Below, one piece after another: positions 9,520 to 18,182 of a DNA stretch of 64,000 nucleotides. Origin of the DNA: Pseudomonadota bacterium (GTDB lineage: Bacteria > Pseudomonadota > Gammaproteobacteria > Acidiferrobacterales > UBA6901); NCBI GenBank assembly GCA_021819085.1, contig JAKASJ010000005.1:62001-126000 (forward strand), written 5' to 3'. The stretch's first letter is position 1; each line of letters opens with the position of its first letter. The notes under the pieces are model-generated. The model did not search any database. It worked only from the letters and a program-made list of their open reading frames with translations, and had not been told where the DNA came from. The position numbers and the translations under genes were made by a program.

Positions 9520-10662
9520 ATGCATCTGAACAATGTTGAACACGTAGCCCTGCTGGGCTTCGGGGTTGCTGTCGCATTCGGCGCGATCGCGAACAAGACG
9601 AATTTCTGCACCATGGGTGCGGTAAGCGACTGGGTCAATATGGGTGACACCGGGCGCCTGCGCGCCTGGTTCCTGGCCATCGGGGTCGCCATTCTCGGTT
9701 CCCAGGCGCTGCAGGGCCTGGGCTATGTCGACCTCGGCAAGTCCATCTATCTCACGACCAATTTCGGATGGCTGGGCAATCTGGTCGGCGGGTTTCTGTT
9801 TGGTGTCGGGATGACCCTGGGGTCGGGGTGCGGCCAGCGTACTCTGGTCCGTGTCGGAGGCGGAAACCTCAAGTCTCTGGTCGTCATGCTCATGCTCGGC
9901 TTTACCGCCGCGACGACCCTCTATGGGGTGCTCGCGCTGTTGCGCATCCACTACATTGAAGTGACCAACGTTGACCTGTCCAGCCACGGTCTGGTGAATC
10001 AGGGCATCGACACTGCGATCGTAGCGCTGACCGGATTCAAGAACGCCAACCTGGTTCACTGGGCGGTGACGGGTGTTATGGGGCTCGGGTTGGTGCTGTT
10101 TTCCTTTTCGAGCAGGGATTTCCGCAGGAATTTCGACAACGTGCTGGCCGGTGCATTCATCGGTCTGGCAGTGGTTGCGGCCTGGTACATCACCGGCAAG
10201 GTGGGTCACGATGATTTCAATCCGATACCGGTGGAATCCTTCACTTTTGTGGCGCCAGTCAGCGACACCTTGCAGTACATAATGACCTTCACAGGATCGA
10301 CCATCAAATTCGGCATTGCCGCGGTCTTAGGAGTGATCGTGGGCTCGTTCCTGTATGCTGTTTCATCGGGCAAGTTCCGCATCGAGACATTCACGTCGCG
10401 AAATGACATGGTCAATCACATTGTTGGCGGCGCGTTGATGGGGTTCGGCGGCATCGTCGGGTTGGGGTGCACCATAGGGCAGGGCGTAACCGGTGTGTCG
10501 ACGCTCGCAATGGGCTCGTTGATCACACTCATCATGATCATTTTCGGCAGCGCACTGACGATGAAGGTGCAGTATTACATGCTGGACGAGCAGGGATTCT
10601 TCAGCGCCTTGTTCTCGGGCCTGGCGGACTTCCGCCTCCTGCCTCGCAGGAGAATTGCCTAG
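9520..10662 (+). CDS. YeeE/YedE-family sulfur-compound transporter
   Basis: Polytopic membrane protein of 380 residues from the YeeE/YedE (TsuA-like, DUF395) family, whose characterised member imports thiosulfate. The family's cysteine-containing motifs are present: NKTNFCTMGAVSDW near residue 30, GSGCGQRTLVRVGGGN near residue 105, and GLGCTIGQGVTGVSTLAMGS near residue 320. About nine hydrophobic segments are visible. A clear GGAGG precedes the ATG. The gene is monocistronic and ends at a strong hairpin. Thiosulfate or another sulfur compound is the likely substrate, by family inference. Confidence 0.88.
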   Translation: MHLNNVEHVALLGFGVAVAFGAIANKTNFCTMGAVSDWVNMGDTGRLRAWFLAIGVAILGSQALQGLGYVDLGKSIYLTTNFGWLGNLVGGFLFGVGMTLGSGCGQRTLVRVGGGNLKSLVVMLMLGFTAATTLYGVLALLRIHYIEVTNVDLSSHGLVNQGIDTAIVALTGFKNANLVHWAVTGVMGLGLVLFSFSSRDFRRNFDNVLAGAFIGLAVVAAWYITGKVGHDDFNPIPVESFTFVAPVSDTLQYIMTFTGSTIKFGIAAVLGVIVGSFLYAVSSGKFRIETFTSRNDMVNHIVGGALMGFGGIVGLGCTIGQGVTGVSTLAMGSLITLIMIIFGSALTMKVQYYMLDEQGFFSALFSGLADFRLLPRRRIA

Positions 10663-10674
10663 TTTCCAACAGTC

Positions 10675-10702
10675 CCCGGGCCGGGACTTATCCCGGTCCG
10701 GG
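10675..10702 (+). terminator. Hairpin terminator after the sulfur transporter
   Basis: CCCGGGCCGGGA, loop CTTA, TCCCGGTCCGGG form a 12-bp stem with one G-T wobble, followed by ATGTTCTTCCTT. It lies 13 bases after the stop codon. Confidence 0.75.
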
Positions 10703-10929
10703 ATGTTCTTCCTTGCCGCTGCCTGATTTGACAGGTCCGCGGCATGTCCGGATAATCCGACGCCTGCTGCTCCCGGCCAAGTGTGGGTTATCAGCCCGAC
10801 GGGCTTCGATCCCGAGTTCCGTCAACCTGGTGATTTTCGGCCTTCGGCCTGCTCCCGGGCGGAAGCGAGTGTGGTTGGCTCGAGGTAGGATGGTTGGAGC
10901 GGGCAGTGGCAAGTAGCTGGAAATTCGTC

Positions 10930-11005
10930 GGGCCGTTAGCTCAGCCGGTAGAGCAGCTGGCTTTTAACCAGTTGGTCGACAGTTCGAATCTGTCACGGCC
11001 CACCA
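10930..11005 (+). tRNA. tRNA-Lys (anticodon TTT)
   Basis: 76 bases with CCA encoded. The acceptor stem GGGCCGT pairs with ACGGCCC, the D-loop carries AGCTCAGCCGGTAGAGC, the anticodon loop is CTTTTAA with TTT at the centre, and the T-loop is GTTCGAATC. Its 3' half is repeated at 12,224, which marks it as an integration site for tyrosine-recombinase islands. Confidence 0.97.
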
Positions 11006-11010
11006 ATTAA
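10961..11010 (+). repeat. att repeat, proximal copy (3' end of tRNA-Lys)
   Basis: Fifty bases from the anticodon loop to five bases past the CCA are identical to 12,224-12,273. The proximal copy keeps the tRNA intact; an integrase relic pointing at the tRNA lies immediately beyond it, as in tRNA-targeted islands. Confidence 0.92.
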
Positions 11011-11215
11011 TCAACGACTTACAGCTCCTTCCCGTCCTTGCGGTTCGGGTCTTGTGCCCTGGATCAGGCGCGGGCGGCCAATCTTCTCCGCGTACGGTGC
11101 AAGATGCTCGGCCGAGAGATGCGTGTAGCGGCGCACCATCAGCTCCGTTTCCCAACCGCCCAGGCTCTTGCAATATATGCATCGGTGTTCCCGCCTGGGT
11201 GTGCCACGAGCCCAC
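11011..11215 (-). pseudogene. Integrase relic, C-terminal end
   Basis: On the minus strand a frame reads SWHTQAGTPMHILQE and then, after a one-base shift, LGGWETELMVRRYTHLSAEH. The two parts make the end of a tRNA-targeting phage-type tyrosine integrase, including the catalytic Tyr of RRYTHLS. The N-terminal two thirds are missing. It stops at the edge of the tRNA-Lys att repeat, the expected position for the integrase of this island, and cannot be functional. Confidence 0.85.
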
Positions 11216-11344
11216 TTGTTCTGGGTTTCTACCGTACAGTGCTGGGTGGACGCAGTGTCCGATGTAATAGTTCTGGAACGTATTCAGCTTCCGTTGATAC
11301 GTTGTAGTATCGTTCGGAATTTCGGACAGTACGAGATATTTTGC

Positions 11345-11752
11345 CTATTCCCAGGGATTGGTGACGGGGACACCGAAGCGGCGGAAATCCGCCTCATTGC
11401 GGGTTGCCACGGTCAGACCGTGGACGTGGGCCGTGGCCGCGATAAGTCCATCGACCACAGGAAGGGATTGCTTGCTGGTTCCGCGACGCGTACCCCAGAC
11501 AACTGCCACCGGCAGGTCCACGGCGAGCAGCCGGCCGGCGAACCGATCCGGAAGGGCGCGTCGCACCCATGTCAGGAGTTGGGTGCGTTTCTCGCCATCC
11601 GGCAGGGCTGCCACGCCTTCCTCGATTTCACCGATAGTGATGACGCAGAGATAGAGATCGGCTTCGCGCTGCGCATCGATCCAAGCTATTACCCGTGCTG
11701 CTGGCCTGGCTTTGACCAGCTCGGAGATGACGCAGGTGTCGAGCAGGAACAC
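11345..11752 (-). CDS. PIN-domain toxin (VapC/FitB-like)
   Basis: 135 residues beginning with a GTG. PIN ribonuclease features: MFLLDTCVISELVK with the first acidic residue, the GEIEEGVAAL Glu, DGLIAATAHVHG with the third acidic residue, and TRNEADFRRFG at the end. Type II toxins of this family cleave RNA, often tRNA. It follows the antitoxin gene by one base in the same direction, so the pair is an operon. With the integrase relic it is the only cargo of the 1.2-kb tRNA-Lys island, where it may act as an addiction module. Confidence 0.9.
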   Translation of the reverse strand: MFLLDTCVISELVKARPAARVIAWIDAQREADLYLCVITIGEIEEGVAALPDGEKRTQLLTWVRRALPDRFAGRLLAVDLPVAVVWGTRRGTSKQSLPVVDGLIAATAHVHGLTVATRNEADFRRFGVPVTNPWE

Positions 11753-11753
11753 G

Positions 11754-12008
11754 CTAGAGCCGTACGCGCGGGCGGCCGGTGTCCTTCACGCGGCGTACTT
11801 TGAGCCGCGTGCCGGCCAGCGGTGAGTGCCGGAAGAACTCGGTCAGGGTTTCGGGCGGCTGCGACAGCTCGCGGAATTTTTCCACCGAGACCACCACGGC
11901 GGCCGGCGCGCCATGCACGGTGATGGTTTGCGGGCCGTGGCGGCGCGCCTCGGCCACCACGCGCGAAAGCTGGTTTTTTGCGTCCTGGAGTTGCCACCGC
12001 TTACCCAT
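11754..12008 (-). CDS. Phd/YefM-family antitoxin
   Basis: 84 residues from the ATG at 12,008 (a TTG two codons upstream is also in frame). The WQLQDAKNQLSRVVAEARRHGPQTITVHG stretch is the N-terminal DNA-binding fold of Phd/YefM antitoxins, followed by AVVVSVEKFREL. The basic C-terminal tail (LKVRRVKDTGRPRVRL) would wrap the toxin. It precedes the PIN toxin in one operon, and a nested palindrome just upstream is a likely autoregulatory operator. Confidence 0.9.
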   Translation of the reverse strand: MGKRWQLQDAKNQLSRVVAEARRHGPQTITVHGAPAAVVVSVEKFRELSQPPETLTEFFRHSPLAGTRLKVRRVKDTGRPRVRL

Positions 12009-12024
12009 AGTCAACCTCGATAAT

Positions 12025-12051
12025 TCTGGCTAGAATAGCCAGATTCTAGCC
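12025..12051. promoter_or_regulatory. Nested palindromic operator of the Phd/PIN operon
   Basis: Two perfect overlapping palindromes lie 17-43 bases upstream of the antitoxin start: TCTGGCT-5-AGCCAGA (12,025-12,043) and GGCTAGAAT-6-ATTCTAGCC (12,028-12,051). Such sites fit Phd dimers and conditional cooperativity with the toxin. Confidence 0.65.
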
Positions 12052-12223
12052 GAGGCGGACGGAAACTCAAAGCCTCCCGCGGAGGGTAGTTTGGCAGGTG
12101 TGCCAAATTTGTACCAAAGCGGTCTCTGCTGCTACAGGAAATCAACGTTTTTCATCGGTCACAAGGTGGCGGAAATCGTCGCAAGTGACTGTTATGGTTA
12201 AGATTTCAATTTGACGGTTCGGC

Positions 12224-12273
12224 CTTTTAACCAGTTGGTCGACAGTTCGAATCTGTCACGGCCCACCAATTAA
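12224..12273 (+). repeat. att repeat, distal copy of the tRNA-Lys 3' end
   Basis: Exact 50-base copy of 10,961-11,010. It closes a 1.2-kb island (integrase relic plus Phd/PIN pair). A second integrase relic starts two bases after it, so at least two islands integrated in tandem here. Confidence 0.92.
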
Positions 12274-12274
12274 C

Positions 12275-12493
12275 TCAGGTAGTTACCGCATCATCAGCAG
12301 AGTGCTGGTCAGGCGACTTTGCCAATTTTTTGCCAGCAACCACCCGAAGTCGCGGGAGATTGTCGGCAAACTCAGCCAGGTGGCTGGCACCGAGATGGGT
12401 GTATCGCAGGACCATCTCCAGCGTCTTCCATCCGCCGAGCTGCTGCAGGACAGGCAAAGGGGTTCCGGACTGCACGTGCCATGAAACCCACGT
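12275..12493 (-). pseudogene. Island integrase, C-terminal part, split by RIT element
   Basis: The minus-strand frame reads TWVSWHVQSGTPLPVLQQLGGW, then TLEMVLRYTHLGASHL with the catalytic Tyr, and ends just before the att copy. It begins exactly at the Arg-His codons of the H-x-x-R-H motif, where a 7-kb element enters. The preceding residues (FRWHDLRH) lie on the far side of the element at 19,487-19,546. Apart from the insertion, the C-terminal region is intact. Confidence 0.9.
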
Positions 12494-12527
12494 GTGGCGG
12501 CTATTCCGATATCGGAATAGCCGCCAC
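12494..12527. repeat. Perfect 34-bp palindrome at the ritA end of the outer RIT
   Basis: GTGGCGGCTATTCCGAT is followed directly by its exact reverse complement. The last seven bases, CCGCCAC, are also the tip of the terminal inverted repeat. The ritC end (19,487-19,493) has only the seven-base tip. The inner RIT has a related palindrome in the same relative position. Confidence 0.95.
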
Positions 12528-12612
12528 TATGCCGCATTGGAAACTATGCCGAGTTGAGTTTCCTGCGCCTGTTGTTTGACGGGTTTGCGTTGTTCTGACT
12601 CGGCATAGTTTC
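12521..12612 (+). repeat. Outer RIT terminal inverted repeat, left
   Basis: 92 bp matching 19,402-19,493 in inverted orientation with one mismatch (C/T at 12,534). Within it GAAACTATGCCGAGT and its inverse ACTCGGCATAGTTTC sit about 45 bases apart, so each terminal repeat is itself hairpin-like and could present paired recombinase-binding sites. Confidence 0.93.
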
Positions 12613-12646
12613 ATGTCTTCTCCCTTATCGATAACAAGGAGCAGAC

Positions 12647-13888
12647 ATGAGCACCGAGGCATTGTTTACCTTCCGCAGCACGGTCGATCGCATGCGCCAA
12701 GGTCCACTGGGATCCTATGTCGATGCGTATGCCGCGCGGTTGCAGGAGCAAGGTTATTCGGAGGAGTCGACCCGCACACAGATTCGATGCGTCGCCGACT
12801 TCAGCCGCTGGCTTAAGCGCCGTGGGCTTGCGGCCGACGATGTCGACGATCAGACGCTTACGCGTTTCCTGAAGTATCGTCAACGGCACCGCCATCTCAC
12901 CCGCAGCGATGCCTCGGCGTTACAGAAGTTGCTGGCACTGTTGCGCGAACGGCACATCGCCAGGCCCATGCCGGTTCAGTGTCACCTCAATCCGCTGGCC
13001 CGGATTGAGCGCAACTTTGAACGCTGCCTCACGCAGGAACGGGGACGGTCACGATCCACCCTCCTCAACTACCAGCCCTTCATCCGGCAGTTTCTGCAGG
13101 AGCGATTTCAGGGGGGCGCGATTCGTCTTGCGGCGCTTACGGCGGCCGATGTCATGGCGTTCGTGCAACGCCACGCACGCGACTACGGCGTGAAACGCAC
13201 CAAACTCATGCCGACGGCGCTGCGTGCCTTTCTGCGGTTTCTGCACCTGCGCGGAGACATCGTCTGCGATCTTGCCGCCGCCGTTCCCACGGTCGCCTGC
13301 TGGTCGTTTGCGACACTGCCGAAGTTTCTCGCGCGGGGAGACGTGCAGCGGGTGCTCACCGCTTGCCGCCGAGATAGCCGGGTGGGTCGGCGCAATTACG
13401 CGATCCTGCAGCTGCTCGCCCGCCTGGGTCTTCGTGCCGGGGAGATCGTGACGTTGACGCTCGAGGACATCGACTGGGAGGCCGCCCGTATCCGGCTTCA
13501 CAGCAAATGCCAACGCCTCGATGAGCTTCCATTGCCCGACCCCGTCGGTCGCGCGATTGCCGAGTATTTGCGACACGGACGGCCCCGTTGCCCGGACCGT
13601 CGGCTCTTTATTCGGGAGCGCGCGCCGATCCAAGGGTTTGCCAATGCCAGTGCCGTGTCAACGGTGGTTCGCCGCGCCCTGGCGCGCGCCGGCATTGAGA
13701 GCACGCACAAAGGGGCACATGTGTTTAGGCACACGCTCGCCACCGAGATGCTCGCGCACGGCGCCTCGCTCCACGAGATCGGGCAGCTGCTGCGCCATCA
13801 GAACCCAGAGACGACCATGATCTACGCCAAGGTCGATGTGGCGGCCTTGCGCCACCTGGCGCCACCCTGGCCGAAGGAGATGCTATGA
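12647..13888 (+). CDS. ritA: RIT tyrosine recombinase RitA (outer element)
   Basis: 413 residues. The N-terminal SAM-like core-binding region (residues 30-230) precedes a tyrosine recombinase catalytic domain. Active-site parts are visible: Arg I in GLRAGEIVTLTLEDI, the H-x-x-R box HVFRHTLATEML, the second His in IGQLLRHQNPETT and the catalytic Tyr in MIYAKVD. A ribosome site AAGGAG precedes the ATG by seven bases. The stop overlaps the ritB start as ATGA. In RIT elements the three recombinases are thought to act together in site-specific transposition. Confidence 0.93.
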   Translation: MSTEALFTFRSTVDRMRQGPLGSYVDAYAARLQEQGYSEESTRTQIRCVADFSRWLKRRGLAADDVDDQTLTRFLKYRQRHRHLTRSDASALQKLLALLRERHIARPMPVQCHLNPLARIERNFERCLTQERGRSRSTLLNYQPFIRQFLQERFQGGAIRLAALTAADVMAFVQRHARDYGVKRTKLMPTALRAFLRFLHLRGDIVCDLAAAVPTVACWSFATLPKFLARGDVQRVLTACRRDSRVGRRNYAILQLLARLGLRAGEIVTLTLEDIDWEAARIRLHSKCQRLDELPLPDPVGRAIAEYLRHGRPRCPDRRLFIRERAPIQGFANASAVSTVVRRALARAGIESTHKGAHVFRHTLATEMLAHGASLHEIGQLLRHQNPETTMIYAKVDVAALRHLAPPWPKEML

Positions 13889-14628
13889 ACACCCTGCGAG
13901 AAGCGATCGATGACTATCTCATGATGCGCCGTGCCTTGGGCTTCAAACTCACCCGTGTGGGAGGGAAGCTTAAGCACTTTGCGGATTTCCTGGAAAGCCA
14001 CGGCGCCGACACGATCACCACGTTGTTGGCCCGGCAATGGGCGATGCAGCCGCCCGAGGCGAAGCCGGCCACATGGGCCGAGCGTCTGATGCACGTGCGC
14101 GTCTTTGCGCATTATCGTCAAGCGGCCGATCCGCGCACCGAGATCCCGCCGGCCGGGCTGCTGCCCTTTCGGGCAGAACGTGCCAAACCCCATTTTTATA
14201 GCGAGGCGGAGATTCACCGGCTGCTGGCGGCGGCCGAAGCTCTGCCACCGAAAGACGGCCTGAGGGGAGCAACTTACCATTGCCTGTTCGGTCTGCTGGT
14301 GGTGACGGGAATGCGTATCAGCGAGGTGCTTGCCTTGAAGCATGATGACGTCGATCTTACGCAAGGGATACTCATCGTTCGGGGCGCGAAGTTCGATAAG
14401 TCGCGTCTACTGCCGCTGCATCGCTCGACCCAACAGGTACTGGTGGAGTACGCGCGTAAACGCGATGCCCGGTTTCCCCGTCCCACCACCCCGCACTTCT
14501 TGGTCTCGGACGGCGGGCGGCCCTTGGAAGGCTCCACCGTGCGGCGCACGTTCTACGCGCTCTCGCGCGCGATCGGGTTGCGCGGTGCCGACGATTCCTA
14601 TGGTCCCCGGCTACACGATTTTCGCCAT
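13885..14628 (+). pseudogene. ritB: RitB of outer RIT, 5' part, split by the inner RIT
   Basis: Encodes the first 248 residues of a RitB-type tyrosine recombinase, with Arg I in GMRISEVLALKHDDVDL. It ends exactly at the codons HDFRH, the H-x-x-R-H active-site motif. The remaining 62 codons resume at 18,211 with RFARETLVRWYR, and joining the halves gives an uninterrupted 310-residue protein. The gene is therefore intact except for the insertion. A short read-through of about 26 residues into the inner element ends at 14,709. Confidence 0.93.
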
Positions 14629-14744
14629 TATTCCGCCACCCGGATTATTCCGGCAACGGGTGAGCGACGCGCGTATTTCCCGGGGAATCGCGTGATCGCA
14701 GGCGCATGATGGGCGGAATAATCAGAGGGAGTTCAGGAAGGCCA
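14623..14744 (+). repeat. Inner RIT terminal inverted repeat, left (ritC end)
   Basis: 122 bp, the exact inverse of 18,061-18,182 as read by eye. It contains spaced TTATTCCG motifs, CGGATTATTCCGGCAAC, and the inverse motif GGCGGAATAATC. The end of ritC (codons for FLNSL and the stop) lies inside this repeat. The identity of the two ends suggests recent movement. Confidence 0.93.
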
Positions 14745-15723
14745 ACACACGATCACTGGGCCGGTAGCGAGAAGCGCGGGCCGGGTGGGTGGCCGCGGTC
14801 TTCGCCAGCGCCTGTTCTTTAAGCTGCATGTCGGCCTGCAGGTAAATCGAGGTCGTTTCCACCGACTCGTGGCCCAGCCACAGCGCGATGACGGAGGTGC
14901 CAACGCCGTGGTGAAGCAGGTTCATCGCGAGTGAGTGGCGCAAGGAATGGAGCGTGATGCGCTTTTGGGTCAACGAGGGGCAGTGACGGCGGGCGACGGC
15001 CAGATGTTTGTTCAGCAGGTATTCCAAGCCGTCATGACCCAAGGCCTGGCCCCGCGTGGTGGGGAAGACCGGATCGGAGGGTTGGCCCTGGCGTTCCCGT
15101 AGCCAGCTCCGTAGGACCGTGACGGTCTCTTGGCGAAGCGGGGTGCACCGTGTCTTGCGTCCTTTGCCCAAGCACTGTACGTGCGCCCCGGCGCCGAAGA
15201 CGATGTTCTCGCAGCACAAGCCGGTGAGTTCTGCCGCTCGCAGTCCCGTCTCGACAGCGAGCAGCAACAGGGCCCGATCGCGCCGTCCGCTCCAGGTCGT
15301 GAGGTCGGGTGCGGCGAGCAGAGCATCGACTTCGGCCGGTATCAGGAAACAGGTCGGTCGACGTATATAGCGTTTACTGGGCATCGCGAGCACACGCGCA
15401 GCCACAGCGTTGTACTCCGGCGCGTGCAAGGCAACGTAGCGGAAGAAGGAATGGATGGCGGCGAGACGCACGTTGCGACTGCGGGCGCTGTTGTCGCGTT
15501 TTTGCTCAAGGTGATCGAGGAACGCGCCAATAAACGCCGCATCCAAGTCGGACACCGCCAGCGCCGAGGGCGCTTTGCGCAGTCGCTGTTGTGCATACTG
15601 CAGCAGCAGGCGAAAGGTATCGCGATAGCTGGCAATGGTGTGGGGACTGGCCTGCCGCTGTCGCATCAGCCGATCCATGAAGAATGACTCCAACAGCGCG
15701 GGAAAGGGGCTGGCTCCGTTCAT
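14722..15723 (-). CDS. ritC: RIT tyrosine recombinase RitC (inner element)
   Basis: 333 residues starting at MNGASPFPALLE. The start overlaps the ritB stop as ATGA, which decides it over longer in-frame extensions. The core-binding region carries RQASPHTIASYRDTFRLLLQ. Catalytic residues: Arg in GLRAAELTGL, H-x-x-R in LHSLRHSLAMNLL, the second His in WLGHESVETTSIYL, with the Tyr in that last segment. The final residues lie inside the terminal repeat. Its Arg-His is encoded CGC CAC, so this gene itself contains a potential RIT target. Confidence 0.93.
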   Translation of the reverse strand: MNGASPFPALLESFFMDRLMRQRQASPHTIASYRDTFRLLLQYAQQRLRKAPSALAVSDLDAAFIGAFLDHLEQKRDNSARSRNVRLAAIHSFFRYVALHAPEYNAVAARVLAMPSKRYIRRPTCFLIPAEVDALLAAPDLTTWSGRRDRALLLLAVETGLRAAELTGLCCENIVFGAGAHVQCLGKGRKTRCTPLRQETVTVLRSWLRERQGQPSDPVFPTTRGQALGHDGLEYLLNKHLAVARRHCPSLTQKRITLHSLRHSLAMNLLHHGVGTSVIALWLGHESVETTSIYLQADMQLKEQALAKTAATHPARASRYRPSDRVLAFLNSL

Positions 15724-16655
15724 AGACGGGTCCTCCGCTCGGATCGCTCCACCCGGTTGAGCGCGTAGCGCAACAACTGCGGCGTCGCCGTCAAATACCA
15801 CTGCGTGTCGGTAATATGGGCATGCCCCAAATAGGTGGAAAGCTCAGGCAGATGACGCTCGACATCGACCCCATGTCGATACCACTTGAGAAGCGTATGG
15901 ATCGCTAGCCGGTGACGGAACCCGTGCAGACGGGGTCCCTGCGAGTCACCGGGACCGCGCAGGCCGCTCTGGTGAGACAGTTTGACGAACGTCCACCGCA
16001 GCGTGTCATACGTCACGCCGTTGCCGCGATCGGAGAGGAAAAAACGGGGACTGCCGGGGGAGCGGCACAAGCGATCCCGAATCTTGGCATAGCGTTGCAA
16101 AGCGCGTTGCGTGGAACGGTGCACGGGGACGTATCGGGTCTTGCCGAACTTGGTATCCCGAATCGTCAGCACGCCGTGGATGAGGTCCACATCGTCCCGA
16201 TCCAGATGCAAGGCCTCGTTAGCCCGCAGACCGGTGGCGACGTACAGCCCCAAGAGCGTGGCAAAGGTGTGCGGTCGCAAGCCGATCGCGGAGGGCAGCC
16301 GCCGTGCCGCCTTGAGCAGCCGGAGGATCTCCTCGTCACTGGCGATATGGGGTGCCACCCGCCGGTACGGGTGGGGGAGCAGATCAGGCGGCGGCACCAC
16401 GGTGCGCGGATCATTGGGAAGGCAGTACCGCGCGAAACGACGCACCATCCCTAAGCGGTTGGCCCACTGGGACGGCTGGGCGTGGGCCGGTTGGGTGGCC
16501 CACCTCAAGGCCAGTTCGGTGGTGATGTACTCGGCGCCCGCGCGTTCGGCGAAGTCGACGAATCGCCGCAACAGTCGTCCTTCCAGGCGCAGCTTGTATC
16601 CCAGAGCGCGACGCACGGCGAGATACTCATCGAACGCGGTTCGTAATGCGCTCAT
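15720..16655 (-). CDS. ritB: RIT tyrosine recombinase RitB (inner element)
   Basis: 311 residues from MSALRTAFDEYLAVRRALGYKL. The ATG overlaps the ritA stop, and longer upstream extensions in frame are unlikely. Active-site parts: GLRANEALHLDRDDVDL, LHGFRHRLAIHTLL and TYLGHAHITDTQWYL. Its similarity to the outer RitB is clear along the whole length but the sequences differ considerably, so the two elements are not recent copies. Here Arg-His is encoded CGT CAC rather than the CGC CAY used as a target. Confidence 0.93.
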   Translation of the reverse strand: MSALRTAFDEYLAVRRALGYKLRLEGRLLRRFVDFAERAGAEYITTELALRWATQPAHAQPSQWANRLGMVRRFARYCLPNDPRTVVPPPDLLPHPYRRVAPHIASDEEILRLLKAARRLPSAIGLRPHTFATLLGLYVATGLRANEALHLDRDDVDLIHGVLTIRDTKFGKTRYVPVHRSTQRALQRYAKIRDRLCRSPGSPRFFLSDRGNGVTYDTLRWTFVKLSHQSGLRGPGDSQGPRLHGFRHRLAIHTLLKWYRHGVDVERHLPELSTYLGHAHITDTQWYLTATPQLLRYALNRVERSERRTRL

Positions 16656-17884
16656 GACGCACCTCCCATCCACGGCAGAGCAATGTGACGCAGCGCCTTG
16701 ATGTCGACCTTGGCATAGATCTGCGTCGTCGTGGGCTGCCGGTGACGCAACAGTTGACCGATCTCGGTGAGCGAGGCGCCACGGCGCAGCATGGTGGTGG
16801 CCAGAGAATGTCTCAACAAATGGGCCCCTTTGAAGTCGGGGTTCAATCCAGTGCGCTTGAGGGCGCGACGAACCACACAGCAAATGGCGCTTAAGCAAAG
16901 GCCGTGCCACGGAGCGTTCATTCGGATAAAGACCGTGCGCGTCGAACACGCAGGACGAACGTGGCGCAGATAGCGGACCAATGCCTCGCCTACGTCTTTC
17001 GGCAACGGTAATCGTTCCCATCGCTGACCTTTTCCGCGCACAATGATCTCGCCGCGCTCCCAGTCCAGGTCGTCCAAGGTCATGGCGAGTACTTCTCCAC
17101 CGCGCAACCCGAGTCGAGCCAAGAGCATCAAGATCGCATAATCACGCTGACCGCACGGCGTGCGGCGATCGCAGCAGCGAAGCAGTCGCTCGACCTGTTC
17201 GGGCGGGAGCGACTTGGGGAGGTGCGACAACCGCCAGCGAGCCACCCCGAATAGGGCGCCAGCCAGGTCCGTTTTGATCGCGCCGCGCTGGCGCAGAAAG
17301 CGCAGAAACGAGCGTAGCGCGGTGACCGTGGTGCCGGCATGAGTGCGGCTGACGCGCCGCACTTGACGAAGAATGAAGCGATGCAGATCCCGTGGTTGCA
17401 AATCCTGAAGGCGCAAGGCCTGGCCCCCGAAGTGCTCGGTCAAAAACCGTCGCACGATGGGTAGATAGCCCATCACCGTCGTGTGGGCCAAGCCGCGCTC
17501 AGAGCTCAGGAATCTCTCATAATCTCGTATGAGCCGATCCAAGGCAGTCCGGTCTATGGTTTGCGGTAACGCAGGGATCACCCCGAGGCCGCGTAAAAAC
17601 GCCAGCAGTTGATGGCCCGTAGAGGCATCGCCGCGCCTCATTGACCGGCGATGGTCGGCGTCAAACTGTGCGAGCGTCGCCTCGTCCAGTTTGGCGAGCG
17701 ACAATCGGCGCTGCTTCAACCAGCGGCTGAGATCCGCTGTCAGCAAACACTTGGTCTTTATCGTCGCCGGAACGTACCCCTCGCCGGCGAGGAACTCCGC
17801 AAATCTATCGATGTAAGTGGCGATTGGCCCAGCGCACACAGGTTTGATTGATATCGCTACAGCACTCTTGCGATCGATCTTCAT
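16652..17884 (-). CDS. ritA: RIT tyrosine recombinase RitA (inner element)
   Basis: 410 residues from MKIDRKSAVAISIK; GAGGAG about seven bases upstream favours this ATG over one five codons earlier. The core-binding part carries GYVPATIKTKCLLTADLSRWL. The catalytic part has GLRGGEVLAMTLDDLDW, HLLRHSLATTMLRRG, IGQLLRHRQPTTTQIYAKVD with the Tyr. It is the first gene of the inner trio; the stop overlaps ritB. About 175 bp between it and the right terminal repeat hold no other gene and probably contain the promoter. Confidence 0.93.
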   Translation of the reverse strand: MKIDRKSAVAISIKPVCAGPIATYIDRFAEFLAGEGYVPATIKTKCLLTADLSRWLKQRRLSLAKLDEATLAQFDADHRRSMRRGDASTGHQLLAFLRGLGVIPALPQTIDRTALDRLIRDYERFLSSERGLAHTTVMGYLPIVRRFLTEHFGGQALRLQDLQPRDLHRFILRQVRRVSRTHAGTTVTALRSFLRFLRQRGAIKTDLAGALFGVARWRLSHLPKSLPPEQVERLLRCCDRRTPCGQRDYAILMLLARLGLRGGEVLAMTLDDLDWERGEIIVRGKGQRWERLPLPKDVGEALVRYLRHVRPACSTRTVFIRMNAPWHGLCLSAICCVVRRALKRTGLNPDFKGAHLLRHSLATTMLRRGASLTEIGQLLRHRQPTTTQIYAKVDIKALRHIALPWMGGAS

Positions 17885-18060
17885 CGTCCGTCTCCTCAAA
17901 GCTGGGGGAAGATCCCCAACCGGAGACGAGAGTCGAACTCAAGAGCGATTGCAACATCGAGATCGGAATCGACTCTGTATGCTCGGCCCATGAATTCACG
18001 GCATTACGGCATCATTCATTTCGTGACGGTCCCTTCACTACCGCCCTATCGGCCGTGTTC

Positions 18061-18182
18061 TGGCCTTCCTGAACTCCCTCTGATTATTCCGCCCATCATG
18101 CGCCTGCGATCACGCGATTCCCCGGGAAATACGCGCGTCGCTCACCCGTTGCCGGAATAATCCGGGTGGCGGAATAATGGCG
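18061..18182 (-). repeat. Inner RIT terminal inverted repeat, right (ritA end)
   Basis: 122 bp, the exact inverse of 14,623-14,744. It runs into the 34-bp palindrome that starts at 18,177. Confidence 0.93.
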
